A stretch of 59,320 nucleotides of DNA from an uncultured Pelagibacteraceae bacterium (lineage in GTDB: Bacteria; Pseudomonadota; Alphaproteobacteria; Pelagibacterales; AG-422-B15). Below are positions 1-7,651 of this stretch, one piece after another. The stretch is taken from the NCBI GenBank assembly GCA_902510025.1, contig CABWZX010000004.1, positions 1 to 59,320 on the forward strand. Reading direction: 5' to 3'. The notes under the pieces were generated by a model. The model saw only the letters and a program-made list of their open reading frames with translations, searched no databases and had not been told where the DNA came from. Position numbers and translations under genes: made by a program. Position 1 is the first letter of the stretch, and every line of letters begins with the position of its first letter.

Positions 1-604
1 GGGCAGAATGCCCTATCATTGCTCTTTGCCACATATCGGAACTATCAAATTCATCTTCTTCACCGCCAATTGCAGTTGGATAAAGAAGTATTTCTGCTCC
101 CTTTAATACCATTGCTCTAGCTGCTTCAGGAAACCATTGATCCCAACAAATTCCGATACCAATCTTTGCATAAGCTGTGTTCCAAACTTTAAAACCTGTA
201 TCTCCAGGATTAAAATAAAATTTCTCTTGATAGCCAGGTCCATCAGGTATGTGGGACTTTCTATATTTGCCTAACACTATTCCGTCAGCATCAGCGATCG
301 CTACTGAATTATAATAAGCGCGATTTGCTTTTTCAAAAAAACTAATAGGAAGAACAACTTTTAATTCTTTTGCAAGCTTTGACATTCTCTCTATCGTAGG
401 ATGGTTTTCAAACGGTTTAGACAAATCAAAAAGTTCTTCTTTTTGATCCATGCAAAAATATTGTGTTTCAAATAGCTCCTGAATCAGAATAATTTGAGCT
501 CCCTTACCTGCGGCATCTCTAATTAATGATTCAGCCTTATCAATATTCTCAGACACATTCTTTGAACACGCCATTTGTGTTGCAGCTACCGTTATCTCGC
601 TCAT
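1..604 (-). CDS. aguB: N-carbamoylputrescine amidase, C-terminal part beyond the window
   Basis: Carbon-nitrogen hydrolase (nitrilase superfamily) that converts N-carbamoylputrescine to putrescine, CO2 and ammonia. About 201 of roughly 290 residues are present; the rest lies beyond base 1. Reading the minus strand from the ATG at 604-602 gives a protein starting MSEITVAATQMAC. It carries the superfamily triad: Glu in ILIQELFE, Lys in GKYRKSHIP, and Cys in GIGICWDQWFPE. The text around these residues is characteristic of AguB rather than a generic nitrilase. The start codon overlaps the stop of aguA by four bases (ATGA), so the two are translationally coupled and act consecutively on agmatine. 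Confidence 0.93.
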   Translation of the reverse strand, partial: MSEITVAATQMACSKNVSENIDKAESLIRDAAGKGAQIILIQELFETQYFCMDQKEELFDLSKPFENHPTIERMSKLAKELKVVLPISFFEKANRAYYNSVAIADADGIVLGKYRKSHIPDGPGYQEKFYFNPGDTGFKVWNTAYAKIGIGICWDQWFPEAARAMVLKGAEILLYPTAIGGEEDEFDSSDMWQRAMIGHSA

Positions 605-1638
605 GTTTTTGCCTTTGGTTGTTGTTGTGTTATGCAGTGTACCCCACCTCCGCCTAAAAGTATATCTAGACCATCGACACATTCAATTTTTCTATCTGGA
701 AAAGAAGATTGGATTATATTTATTGCATTTTCATCTGCTTTTTCGTCATGAAATATAGGCAAAACAATTCCTCCATTAGCAATATAGTAATTAATATAGG
801 AACACGGCTCATCATCATTTGGAATCAATCTTTTATATGACATCTCCACTTCAATTACTTCTAATCGTCTATCTAAACTATCCGTTGCTGTCTTTAATAC
901 TTCTAGATTTTCATTAAGCCTATCATAATATGTGTCACTTTTATCATTACAAGTCATAGCCATAACTGTTCCCGGTTTAACAAAACATGCAACATTATCT
1001 ATATGTCCATTAGTGCCTTCATCAGTGCCGTGCTTTAACCAAATAATCTTTTTTACACCAAAATTATCTTTTAAATTATTTTCAATATCTTCTTTAGATA
1101 AATTTGGATTACGATTTTCATGTAACAAACATTGCTCTGTTGTTATTAATGTTCCTTCACCATCAACATGAATGGATCCACCTTCTAAAACCATATTATT
1201 TTTAAAATACTTTGCTTTTGAACTATCAATCATAAATCGAGCAACCTTATCATCAAGTTCATAATTTATTTTGTAACCCCAGCAATTAAAATCTGAATCA
1301 ACACCACCTAAATTATTGTTTTTATCTAAAAGAAAAATTGCACCTGAGTCTCTGCACCATCCATCATTAATCTCAAGAGGAATAATCTCAATATCAGATT
1401 TTAAAAGACTATTAGTAGAATCAATATCGTTGGGATGCACGATCATCTTCACTTTTTCAAATTTGGAAATACTATTCGCAACACTGGCCCAATTGATACG
1501 ACCTTTACCTAAATCAAAATGAGTCCATGAAACTGCATCTTCAGATGGAGTCATTTCAGTTGGCCACTGCATCCAACAACATTCATGTTCCGACCATTCG
1601 GCGGGCATAAAATATGAGGAATCTTTTGGAGTGTGCAT
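601..1638 (-). CDS. aguA: Agmatine deiminase
   Basis: Hydrolyses agmatine to N-carbamoylputrescine and ammonia, the step before AguB. At 345 residues it has the normal length of the peptidyl-arginine deiminase-like family. Visible motifs are PAEW near residue 12, WCRDSG near 95, EGGSIHVDG near 153, an NGHIDN histidine near 215, and the catalytic Cys at about 335 in GGGGVHC. Substrate binding residues therefore look intact. It lies 20 bases downstream of tRNA-Pro on the same strand, with no obvious terminator between, so it may be transcribed through the tRNA. Agmatine is made from arginine by a decarboxylase not seen here. Confidence 0.95.
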   Translation of the reverse strand: MHTPKDSSYFMPAEWSEHECCWMQWPTEMTPSEDAVSWTHFDLGKGRINWASVANSISKFEKVKMIVHPNDIDSTNSLLKSDIEIIPLEINDGWCRDSGAIFLLDKNNNLGGVDSDFNCWGYKINYELDDKVARFMIDSSKAKYFKNNMVLEGGSIHVDGEGTLITTEQCLLHENRNPNLSKEDIENNLKDNFGVKKIIWLKHGTDEGTNGHIDNVACFVKPGTVMAMTCNDKSDTYYDRLNENLEVLKTATDSLDRRLEVIEVEMSYKRLIPNDDEPCSYINYYIANGGIVLPIFHDEKADENAINIIQSSFPDRKIECVDGLDILLGGGGVHCITQQQPKAKT

Positions 1639-1658
1639 TATATAATTTTAATTAAAGA

Positions 1659-1735
<77 letters not shown>

Positions 1736-1746
1736 AAACGTTGGTG

Positions 1747-1775
1747 AATGTATATAAAATCAATAAATACTGCAA
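1747..1775 (-). promoter_or_regulatory. Possible sigma-70 promoter for tRNA-Pro
   Basis: On the minus strand TTGCAG (1775-1770) and TACATT (1752-1747) are separated by 17 bases, 11 bases before the tRNA. This is a reasonable but not perfect match. It may also drive aguAB. Confidence 0.4.
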
Positions 1776-1776
1776 T

Positions 1777-2721
1777 CTATTTAAAGAAGTCTAAGAGTAT
1801 TTTATTTATTTCATCTGGCTTTTCTTGTTGTATCCAATGGCCAGCATTTTTAATTTTATGACTTGAAACAAGGTTGTCATAATAATCTGGATTGATTGGA
1901 GCCCATTTTCCTACCGGATCATCTTCTCCAGTTATAAAACATGTCTTTGAAGGTATTTTTTTTGGATGAGTGTCTTTTGTAATTTCCCAATTCCTATCAA
2001 TATTTCTGTACCAATTAATCGGTCCACGCATTCCATTTTTTTCAAACTCTCTTAAATAAAAATTAAAATCTTCTTCTGTCATAAAATCTGGAATTGAATC
2101 AAATGAACCTAAAGAATCCAAAAATGTCATATCTTTTTTATTTGGCTTTGGCTCAAAGGTTTGTGCTGGCTTATCATCTGAAGTAATGGAGCCGTAAACA
2201 GATAACAGTGATCTTCTCATATCAGATTCTAACTCCTTTTCTACAACACCTTCTTTTTGAAAATAAAGCATGTAAAAGAATATATCTTTAAATAAAAATT
2301 TCATTGTTTCTATTGGTGCGCTTTGAGAAACAGTGTGAGGAACGCTCATACCGCAAACTTTATCAACTCTGTTTTGGTGATAAAGGCTTGTGTTCCATAC
2401 AACTGGCCCTCCCCAATCGTGACCAATCAAATTAAATGAATCACATTTTAAATGATCGGCAATAGCAATGACATCTGATGTAAGTTTCATTATATCATAT
2501 TCTTCAATCTCATGAGGTTTAGAAGAATTTCCATACCCTCGCATATCTGGAACAGCAACTTTGAATCCATTTTTAACAAAAAAATGAATTTGATGTCTCC
2601 AAGAATACGAAGATTCAGGCCAGCCATGGACCATGATAATTAGAGGTCCTTCACCATCACAATAAGTATTTAATTTTATGTCTTTATTTTGAACTTGAAT
2701 AAATTTTGATGTATCTAACAT
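1777..2721 (-). CDS. Alpha/beta hydrolase, epoxide hydrolase-like
   Basis: A 314-residue single-domain alpha/beta hydrolase of the soluble epoxide hydrolase/haloalkane dehalogenase type. The oxyanion motif HGWP is at 32-35. The nucleophile elbow GHDWGG has Asp102 as nucleophile. The catalytic His is near 295 in NAGHW. An Asp nucleophile with HGWP fits epoxide hydrolases better than esterases, which use Ser. No signal peptide is seen, so it is probably cytoplasmic. It follows the thioesterase gene by four bases, suggesting one transcription unit. The substrate cannot be told from the sequence. Confidence 0.85.
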   Translation of the reverse strand: MLDTSKFIQVQNKDIKLNTYCDGEGPLIIMVHGWPESSYSWRHQIHFFVKNGFKVAVPDMRGYGNSSKPHEIEEYDIMKLTSDVIAIADHLKCDSFNLIGHDWGGPVVWNTSLYHQNRVDKVCGMSVPHTVSQSAPIETMKFLFKDIFFYMLYFQKEGVVEKELESDMRRSLLSVYGSITSDDKPAQTFEPKPNKKDMTFLDSLGSFDSIPDFMTEEDFNFYLREFEKNGMRGPINWYRNIDRNWEITKDTHPKKIPSKTCFITGEDDPVGKWAPINPDYYDNLVSSHKIKNAGHWIQQEKPDEINKILLDFFK

Positions 2722-2725
2722 ACTT

Positions 2726-3160
2726 TTAAGAAGGATCCTTTTTTCCTCTATTAGTTAAAATCTTAAAAATTCCATCTGAATTAAAAATAATGTTTTTATC
2801 AATAAATAGCTGACACTTCATAAATATAATTGATTTTGTTGCTCTTGTTAATTCTGCAAATCCATAAACCCAAGATCCTTTGACTGCTGGACCAACATAA
2901 TTTGCATTGAGTTTTGCAGTTAAACATGGAAATTTATTTTTCTTCCATGCAGTATATCCCATAATACCGTCTGCAAAAGAAACTAGTGTGCCTCCATGAG
3001 CGATTCCAGCCTTATTGCAATTGATCTCATTCACTTCGAAGCCTTTATAATAAACTCCCTCTAACTCTAAATTATAAACAAAACCATTATTTTTTGAAAA
3101 AGGACCAGGATCAGGATCTAATATGTAATTATCCTTATTTGTTAAGATCTTAAAATTCAT
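2726..3160 (-). CDS. PaaI-family hot-dog thioesterase
   Basis: A 144-residue protein with the PaaI/YbgC-like hot-dog signature: AGIAHGGTLVSFADG at 51-65, with His55-Gly-Gly and Asp64 at the expected catalytic positions. Members hydrolyse acyl-CoA thioesters, often aryl or medium-chain ones, usually as cytosolic tetramers. It is divergent from the thiamine transport operon and is the first gene of a two-gene unit with the downstream hydrolase. The substrate is unknown. Confidence 0.8.
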   Translation of the reverse strand: MNFKILTNKDNYILDPDPGPFSKNNGFVYNLELEGVYYKGFEVNEINCNKAGIAHGGTLVSFADGIMGYTAWKKNKFPCLTAKLNANYVGPAVKGSWVYGFAELTRATKSIIFMKCQLFIDKNIIFNSDGIFKILTNRGKKDPS

Positions 3161-3174
3161 AAATTAAATTGTAT

Positions 3175-3204
3175 TTGAAAATATATTATTATCACATATA
3201 TAAT
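3175..3204 (+). promoter_or_regulatory. Sigma-70 promoter of the thiB operon
   Basis: TTGAAA (3175-3180), an 18-base spacer and a perfect TATAAT (3199-3204). The expected start near 3211 falls exactly at the 5' edge of the TPP aptamer, which supports both calls. Confidence 0.75.
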
Positions 3205-3210
3205 TAGTTT

Positions 3211-3288
3211 GCTACAGGGGAGCTTGAGCTGAGAGGTTTCTTAAAGAAACGACCCTTAACCTGATCTAGATAATGCTAGCGGAGGAAG
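3211..3288 (+). promoter_or_regulatory. TPP (THI-box) riboswitch
   Basis: The conserved TPP aptamer blocks are present in order: ACAGGGGAGCTT (3214-3225), CTGAGA (3229-3234), a variable hairpin with arms GGTTTC/GAAACGACC, then ACCCTTAACCTGATCT (3252-3267) and ATAATGCTAGCGGAGGAAG (3270-3288). The last block contains the Shine-Dalgarno GGAGG three to seven bases from the end of the element, and the thiB ATG is at 3292. No terminator hairpin or T-run follows. Control is therefore probably translational: thiamine pyrophosphate binding would hide the ribosome binding site. Confidence 0.96.
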
Positions 3289-3291
3289 TTT

Positions 3292-4182
3292 ATGATCAAA
3301 AAATACTTAATTATTTTTTTTCTACTATTAATCTCAACAAATTTATTTGCTAAAGAAACAATTATTGTTGGTACCTATGACTCGTTTGCTGCTGAATGGG
3401 GTCCAGGACCAGAGATAGAAAGATTGTTTGAAGAAATCTGTGATTGTGATCTTAAATATATAACAACATCTCAGGCTGGAACTTTACTTGGTAATATTTT
3501 CTTAAAAAATAAAGATATTATCTTAGGAGCAACATATGATGCCGAAAAATTCAATAGTTTTTACAAATTTCAAGCTTATGACTACGGATATTATGCTTTT
3601 ATATATAATGAAAATTTGCTTACAAATCCTCCACAAACTTTTGATGAATTAATTAATAGAGATGATCTAAAGATTGTCGTTCAAGATCCAAGAACAAGTC
3701 CAGTTGGAATGGGATTATTAAAATGGATGAGTGCAGTATTTGATCAACATAAGATGGAAGCGATAAGCAAGCTCGATAAACAAATAATAACATATACACC
3801 AGGATGGAGCGAAGCCTATGGTATGTTTCTTGAAGAAAAAGCTGATTTAGTTTTAAGTTATAGCACTTCTCCTTTTTATCATCAGGAATATGAAAACATT
3901 TATCATTATAAAGCTTTAATTTTTCATGAAGGTCACATTAAAGAAAATGAATATGTAATAATTCCAAAAGATTCTAAACAAAAAGTAACTGGGGAAAAAT
4001 TCTTATCTTTCCTTAATACTGAAGAAATACAAAAAATCATTGCAAAAAATAATATTATGTACCCTATCTTAGATTCTGCAATTCCTTCTAAAATGAAAGA
4101 TCTTCAAAAGCCAAAAGCAGTAATGAACATGTCAACTAATGAAGAGCTTATCTCATTGTGGTTAAATGCGGCTATTCAATAA
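3292..4182 (+). CDS. thiB: Thiamine ABC transporter substrate-binding protein
   Basis: Periplasmic binding protein (296 residues) for thiamine and its phosphates. A signal peptide covers about residues 1-21 (hydrophobic core then NLFA before KETII). The mature N-terminus has the ThiB hallmark GTYDSFAAEWGPGPE. The C-terminal TPGWSEAYG region also fits the family. Its position directly under a TPP riboswitch confirms a role in thiamine uptake. The 3' end overlaps thiP by 17 bases. Confidence 0.95.
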   Translation: MIKKYLIIFFLLLISTNLFAKETIIVGTYDSFAAEWGPGPEIERLFEEICDCDLKYITTSQAGTLLGNIFLKNKDIILGATYDAEKFNSFYKFQAYDYGYYAFIYNENLLTNPPQTFDELINRDDLKIVVQDPRTSPVGMGLLKWMSAVFDQHKMEAISKLDKQIITYTPGWSEAYGMFLEEKADLVLSYSTSPFYHQEYENIYHYKALIFHEGHIKENEYVIIPKDSKQKVTGEKFLSFLNTEEIQKIIAKNNIMYPILDSAIPSKMKDLQKPKAVMNMSTNEELISLWLNAAIQ

Positions 4183-5689
4183 TTTAAAACACAGACTTTA
4201 TTGGATAAGTCCTTTTATTATCTTTCTTGCTATCTCGATTCCTTTGATAAGTGCTTTTTATCTTTATGATTTCAATAAAGGTTTTGAATATTCAGACTAT
4301 ATATCTTCAATTACTTTCTTTAGTTTATATCAATCTTTATTATCTGCATTATTATCAATAATAATCGGAACTGTGTTCGCCTATCTATTAATTAAACATA
4401 GTTATATTTTTGGAATTAAGTACATAATAAATTCATTATCGATTTTGTTTGTACTTCCAACAATTATAACAATTTTTGGCATTCTATCAATTTATGGAAA
4501 TTTTTTTCAAGTCTATGGCTTTTTTGGAATCTTATTGGGCCATGTGATATTAAATGTACCTTTAGTTACAAGAGTTATCTTTCAAACTCTAAAAGATATA
4601 AGTCCAAATGAGAGAATGTTAGCTGATCAAATGAATTTAAATTTCTGGGGAACATTTCTAGCAGTTGAATGGCCGGTAATAAAAAAAAATATTCCAAGTC
4701 TTTTTGTTTTAATTTCATTTATCTGCTTCGTTAGCTTTACACCTATTCTGATCTTAGGAGGTAGTCCAAAATATTCAACTCTTGAAGTAGCAATTTATCA
4801 TGCTGTGATGTTTGCAGACGAGTTTAATGTCGCCTTTAATCTTCTTATTCTTCAAATTCTAATATGTGGTTCAATATATTTTATATTTTTTAGAAATTTC
4901 AAAAGTAAAAATTTTATAATTGATGAACATAAAGAGTATAAGACTTTAACTGTTATTTCTTCTAAACATATTATTGAGTACTTAGTCTTAACTTTAATAT
5001 CAATATTAGTTTTCTCTCCTATTGTATTCATCTTTATTAAAGGAATAAATTTGACATTATTCGAAGTTCTGAATTCTTTTTATTTCTGGTCAGCTTTAGG
5101 AACAACTTTCTTAATTGGCTGTCTTTCAGGAGTTTTATCAATAATACTGACATATGGAAATTTAGTTTTTTTAGATAAAAACCAAAATTCATCTGAATTT
5201 TGGTTTTATATTTTGATAATTTTCTCGCCAGGAATTTTGGCAGTGGGCTATTACATTTTTTTTAATGAGATTATTGATTCTTCTATCTCAAATATAGTGA
5301 TAATTATTATCATTAATTCAATAATTACTCTGCCTTTCACTTATAATTATTTATCTCCTTCTTTCTTCAGAGTCTCAAAAGAGCATGAGGATATATCTAA
5401 AAGTATCAATATATATGGAACTAAAAGATTCTTTCTTGTTGATTGGCCACGCCTAAGAGAACCTTTAGTGACTGCATTCTGTGTTTCATCTATATTATCA
5501 GCTAGTGATTTAGTTATAATTTCTTTTTTTGGAACCAATGACTTGTCAACTCTCACCCAAACCATATATAGACTTATGGGAAACTATAGAATGGATGAAG
5601 CTTATGCAGTGTCGCTCTTACTGCTCATATATTGTTTCATATATTTTATGATTTCGTATAAATTGATCTTAAGAAAATGGAACACATAA
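4166..5689 (+). CDS. thiP: Thiamine ABC transporter permease
   Basis: A 507-residue inner-membrane permease with about 12 hydrophobic segments, built as two tandem half-permeases as in ThiP/FbpB. EAA-loop regions that dock the ATPase are visible in the first half (ERMLADQMNLNFWGTF) and the second half (HEDISKSINIYGTKRFF, followed by DWPRLREP). Docking loops imply that an ATPase partner exists, yet no thiQ follows. The gene overlaps thiB by 17 bases and nhaD by 13 bases. Confidence 0.92.
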   Translation: MRLFNNLKHRLYWISPFIIFLAISIPLISAFYLYDFNKGFEYSDYISSITFFSLYQSLLSALLSIIIGTVFAYLLIKHSYIFGIKYIINSLSILFVLPTIITIFGILSIYGNFFQVYGFFGILLGHVILNVPLVTRVIFQTLKDISPNERMLADQMNLNFWGTFLAVEWPVIKKNIPSLFVLISFICFVSFTPILILGGSPKYSTLEVAIYHAVMFADEFNVAFNLLILQILICGSIYFIFFRNFKSKNFIIDEHKEYKTLTVISSKHIIEYLVLTLISILVFSPIVFIFIKGINLTLFEVLNSFYFWSALGTTFLIGCLSGVLSIILTYGNLVFLDKNQNSSEFWFYILIIFSPGILAVGYYIFFNEIIDSSISNIVIIIIINSIITLPFTYNYLSPSFFRVSKEHEDISKSINIYGTKRFFLVDWPRLREPLVTAFCVSSILSASDLVIISFFGTNDLSTLTQTIYRLMGNYRMDEAYAVSLLLLIYCFIYFMISYKLILRKWNT

Positions 5690-6969
5690 TAAACTTAACA
5701 AATCACTGGGCAGGCTTTAGTGCTCTTATAATTTTCATCGTTGCCTATGGTTTTGTGATGGCTGAAGAATTCACACACCTAAGAAAATCTAAACCTGTAG
5801 TCTTAGCTGCTGGTCTTATTTGGGGAATAGTTGCTTTTGTTTACTCAAGCACTCCACACTATGAAATTGTTGAAGAAGAAATCAGACATAGCTTTTTAGA
5901 ATATGCTGAACTAGCTTTCTTCTTATTAGTCGCAATGACATATATTAATGCACTCGAAGAAAGAAATGTATTTAATTCACTTAAATCATGGTTAATCAAA
6001 AAACAATTTAGCTACAGACAACTTTTCTGGATAACTGGCGTACTTGCTTTCTTTTTATCTCCATTAGCTGACAATTTAACAACTGCTCTAGTTTTATGTG
6101 CAGTAGTATTGGCAGTTGGATCTTCAAGTCCAAAATTTGTTGGACTAGCATGTATTAATATTGTTGTAGCAGCTAATGCCGGAGGAGCATTTAGTCCCTT
6201 TGGGGATATTACAACTTTAATGGTTTGGCAGGCTGGCCAACTAGAATTTACTCAATTCTTTGCATTAGTTATACCATCAGTTGTTAATTACATTATACCT
6301 GCAGGAATAATGCATTTCTTTGTTTCAAATCATAAGCCAGATATTGCTGAGCAAGATATTTCAATAAAATTTGGTGGAAGAACAATAATTCTTTTGGGTC
6401 TGCTAACTATACTAACTGCAGTAAGCTTCCATAATTTCCTACACCTTCCTCCAGTCTTTGGAATGATGACTGGCTTAGCATACTTACAACTATATGGTTA
6501 CTATATTAAAAGAAAATCTAAGTTACTTAACGAACCGTCTTATGATTTTTTTGAAAACGTTGCAAGAGTTGAATGGGATACACTCTTATTTTTCTTTGGA
6601 GTGATTCTAGCAGTTGGAGGATTAGGATTTATTGGATATTTAGAATACGTTTCTGCGTTTATGTATACAGATCTTGGGGCTACTAATGCCAATATACTTG
6701 TTGGAATTTTATCTGCAATTGTTGACAACATACCAGTAATGTTTGCAGTTCTAACAATGGACCCAACTATGCCTGATTCACAGTGGTTACTTGTTACTTT
6801 AACTGCAGGAGTTGGCGGAAGCATGCTTTCAATTGGGTCAGCTGCCGGTGTCGCTTTGATGGGTCAATCAAAAGGAATGTATACATTCTTTGGGCATTTA
6901 AAATGGACGCCTGTAATTGCTCTTGGCTATTTTGCAAGCATATACACTCATATTCTTTTAAACTTTTAA
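5677..6969 (+). CDS. nhaD: Sodium:proton antiporter, NhaD type
   Basis: A 430-residue polytopic membrane protein of the NhaD/ion-transporter superfamily, exporting Na+ in exchange for H+. Hallmarks are SPLADNLTTALVL, NAGGAFSPFGDITTLMVW and SAIVDNIPVMFAV, which are the paired Asp-Asn and helix-break motifs of NhaD. It begins inside the last codons of thiP, so its translation is likely coupled to the TPP-controlled operon. It occupies the place where thiQ would be expected. NhaD suits a marine, sodium-rich habitat. There is no sequence reason to doubt function. Confidence 0.93.
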   Translation: MEHIINLTNHWAGFSALIIFIVAYGFVMAEEFTHLRKSKPVVLAAGLIWGIVAFVYSSTPHYEIVEEEIRHSFLEYAELAFFLLVAMTYINALEERNVFNSLKSWLIKKQFSYRQLFWITGVLAFFLSPLADNLTTALVLCAVVLAVGSSSPKFVGLACINIVVAANAGGAFSPFGDITTLMVWQAGQLEFTQFFALVIPSVVNYIIPAGIMHFFVSNHKPDIAEQDISIKFGGRTIILLGLLTILTAVSFHNFLHLPPVFGMMTGLAYLQLYGYYIKRKSKLLNEPSYDFFENVARVEWDTLLFFFGVILAVGGLGFIGYLEYVSAFMYTDLGATNANILVGILSAIVDNIPVMFAVLTMDPTMPDSQWLLVTLTAGVGGSMLSIGSAAGVALMGQSKGMYTFFGHLKWTPVIALGYFASIYTHILLNF

Positions 6970-6981
6970 AAGAGATTAGAT

Positions 6982-7527
6982 TTGAGATTAATTTCTACTT
7001 TATTTTTCTTCTTGCTGCTGATAATAGCTCCATTAATGGCAAACAACGCGTATGACTATAAATTTACTTCTATAAATGAAGAAGACACAATCAATTTATC
7101 TGAATATAAAGGGAAGACTATTGTTATAGTCAATACTGCTAGCCTTTGTGGCTTTACATATCAATATGAAGGGCTTCAATCTTTATATGATAAATATAAA
7201 GATAAAGGTTTAGTTATTATTGGAGTTCCTTCTAATCAATTTTTGCAAGAGGAACCTGGTGATGAAAAACAAATTAAAGAATTTTGTGAATCTACATTTG
7301 GCATAACCTTTCCACTAACTGCAAAGAGTAAAGTTAAAGGCTCAGATGCTCATCCATTTTATAAATGGGCAAAAAATGAATTAGGTTTTATTGCTGGAGT
7401 TCCTCGATGGAACTTTCATAAAATCATTATTGATAAAAATGGCAATGCGGTGACTGGCTACACGCCCTTAACAAAGCCAAGCTCAAAAAAATTTATTAAT
7501 AAGATAGAAGATCTATTAAGCCTTTAA
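6982..7527 (+). CDS. Exported glutathione peroxidase-like protein
   Basis: A thiol peroxidase of the glutathione peroxidase family, 181 residues. The catalytic tetrad is visible: Cys56 in NTASLCGF, Gln86 in VPSNQF, and Trp143-Asn144 in PRWNF. Cys102 in EFCESTFG could be the resolving Cys, implying a thioredoxin-type mechanism. Residues 1-20 form a hydrophobic leader ending LMA, so export is likely. The start used is TTG at 6982; an ATG at 7036 would remove most of the leader and is less likely. It is 12 bases after nhaD and probably the last gene of the thiB operon. Confidence 0.9.
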   Translation: MRLISTLFFFLLLIIAPLMANNAYDYKFTSINEEDTINLSEYKGKTIVIVNTASLCGFTYQYEGLQSLYDKYKDKGLVIIGVPSNQFLQEEPGDEKQIKEFCESTFGITFPLTAKSKVKGSDAHPFYKWAKNELGFIAGVPRWNFHKIIIDKNGNAVTGYTPLTKPSSKKFINKIEDLLSL

Positions 7528-7529
7528 AA

Positions 7530-7605
7530 TGGCGGTCCCTACGGGATTCGAACCCGTGATCTTCTGGATGAAAACCAGATATCCTAACCGCTAGACGAAG
7601 GGACC
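7530..7605 (-). tRNA. tRNA-Glu (anticodon TTC)
   Basis: The minus strand gives acceptor GGTCCCT (7605-7599) paired with AGGGACC (7540-7534), anticodon loop TTTTCAT between CTGG and CCAG, and T arm GGGTTCGAATCCC. The discriminator is G, and CCA is encoded at 7532-7530. It is convergent with the peroxidase gene, two bases away. Confidence 0.97.
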
Positions 7606-7614
7606 TTAAGATTA

Positions 7615-7644
7615 TTTATATATCCAATATTAAACTTAAATCAA
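7615..7644 (-). promoter_or_regulatory. Sigma-70 promoter for tRNA-Glu
   Basis: On the minus strand TTGATT (7644-7639), an 18-base spacer, then TATAAA (7620-7615), nine bases before the tRNA 5' end. The same two hexamers and spacing occur before rpiB. Confidence 0.6.
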
Positions 7645-7651
7645 TAAGTGT

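Noticed and set aside
4166-6969. Frameshifted or fused thiQ hidden between thiP and nhaD
   Set aside because: No Walker A, signature or Walker B motif appears in any frame there; thiP and nhaD overlap by 13 bases.
6783-7055. A 90-codon plus-strand frame rich in Trp, Cys and Phe bridging nhaD and the peroxidase gene
   Set aside because: It is a frame shadow of nhaD; both flanking genes are intact in their own frames and it has no sensible domain.
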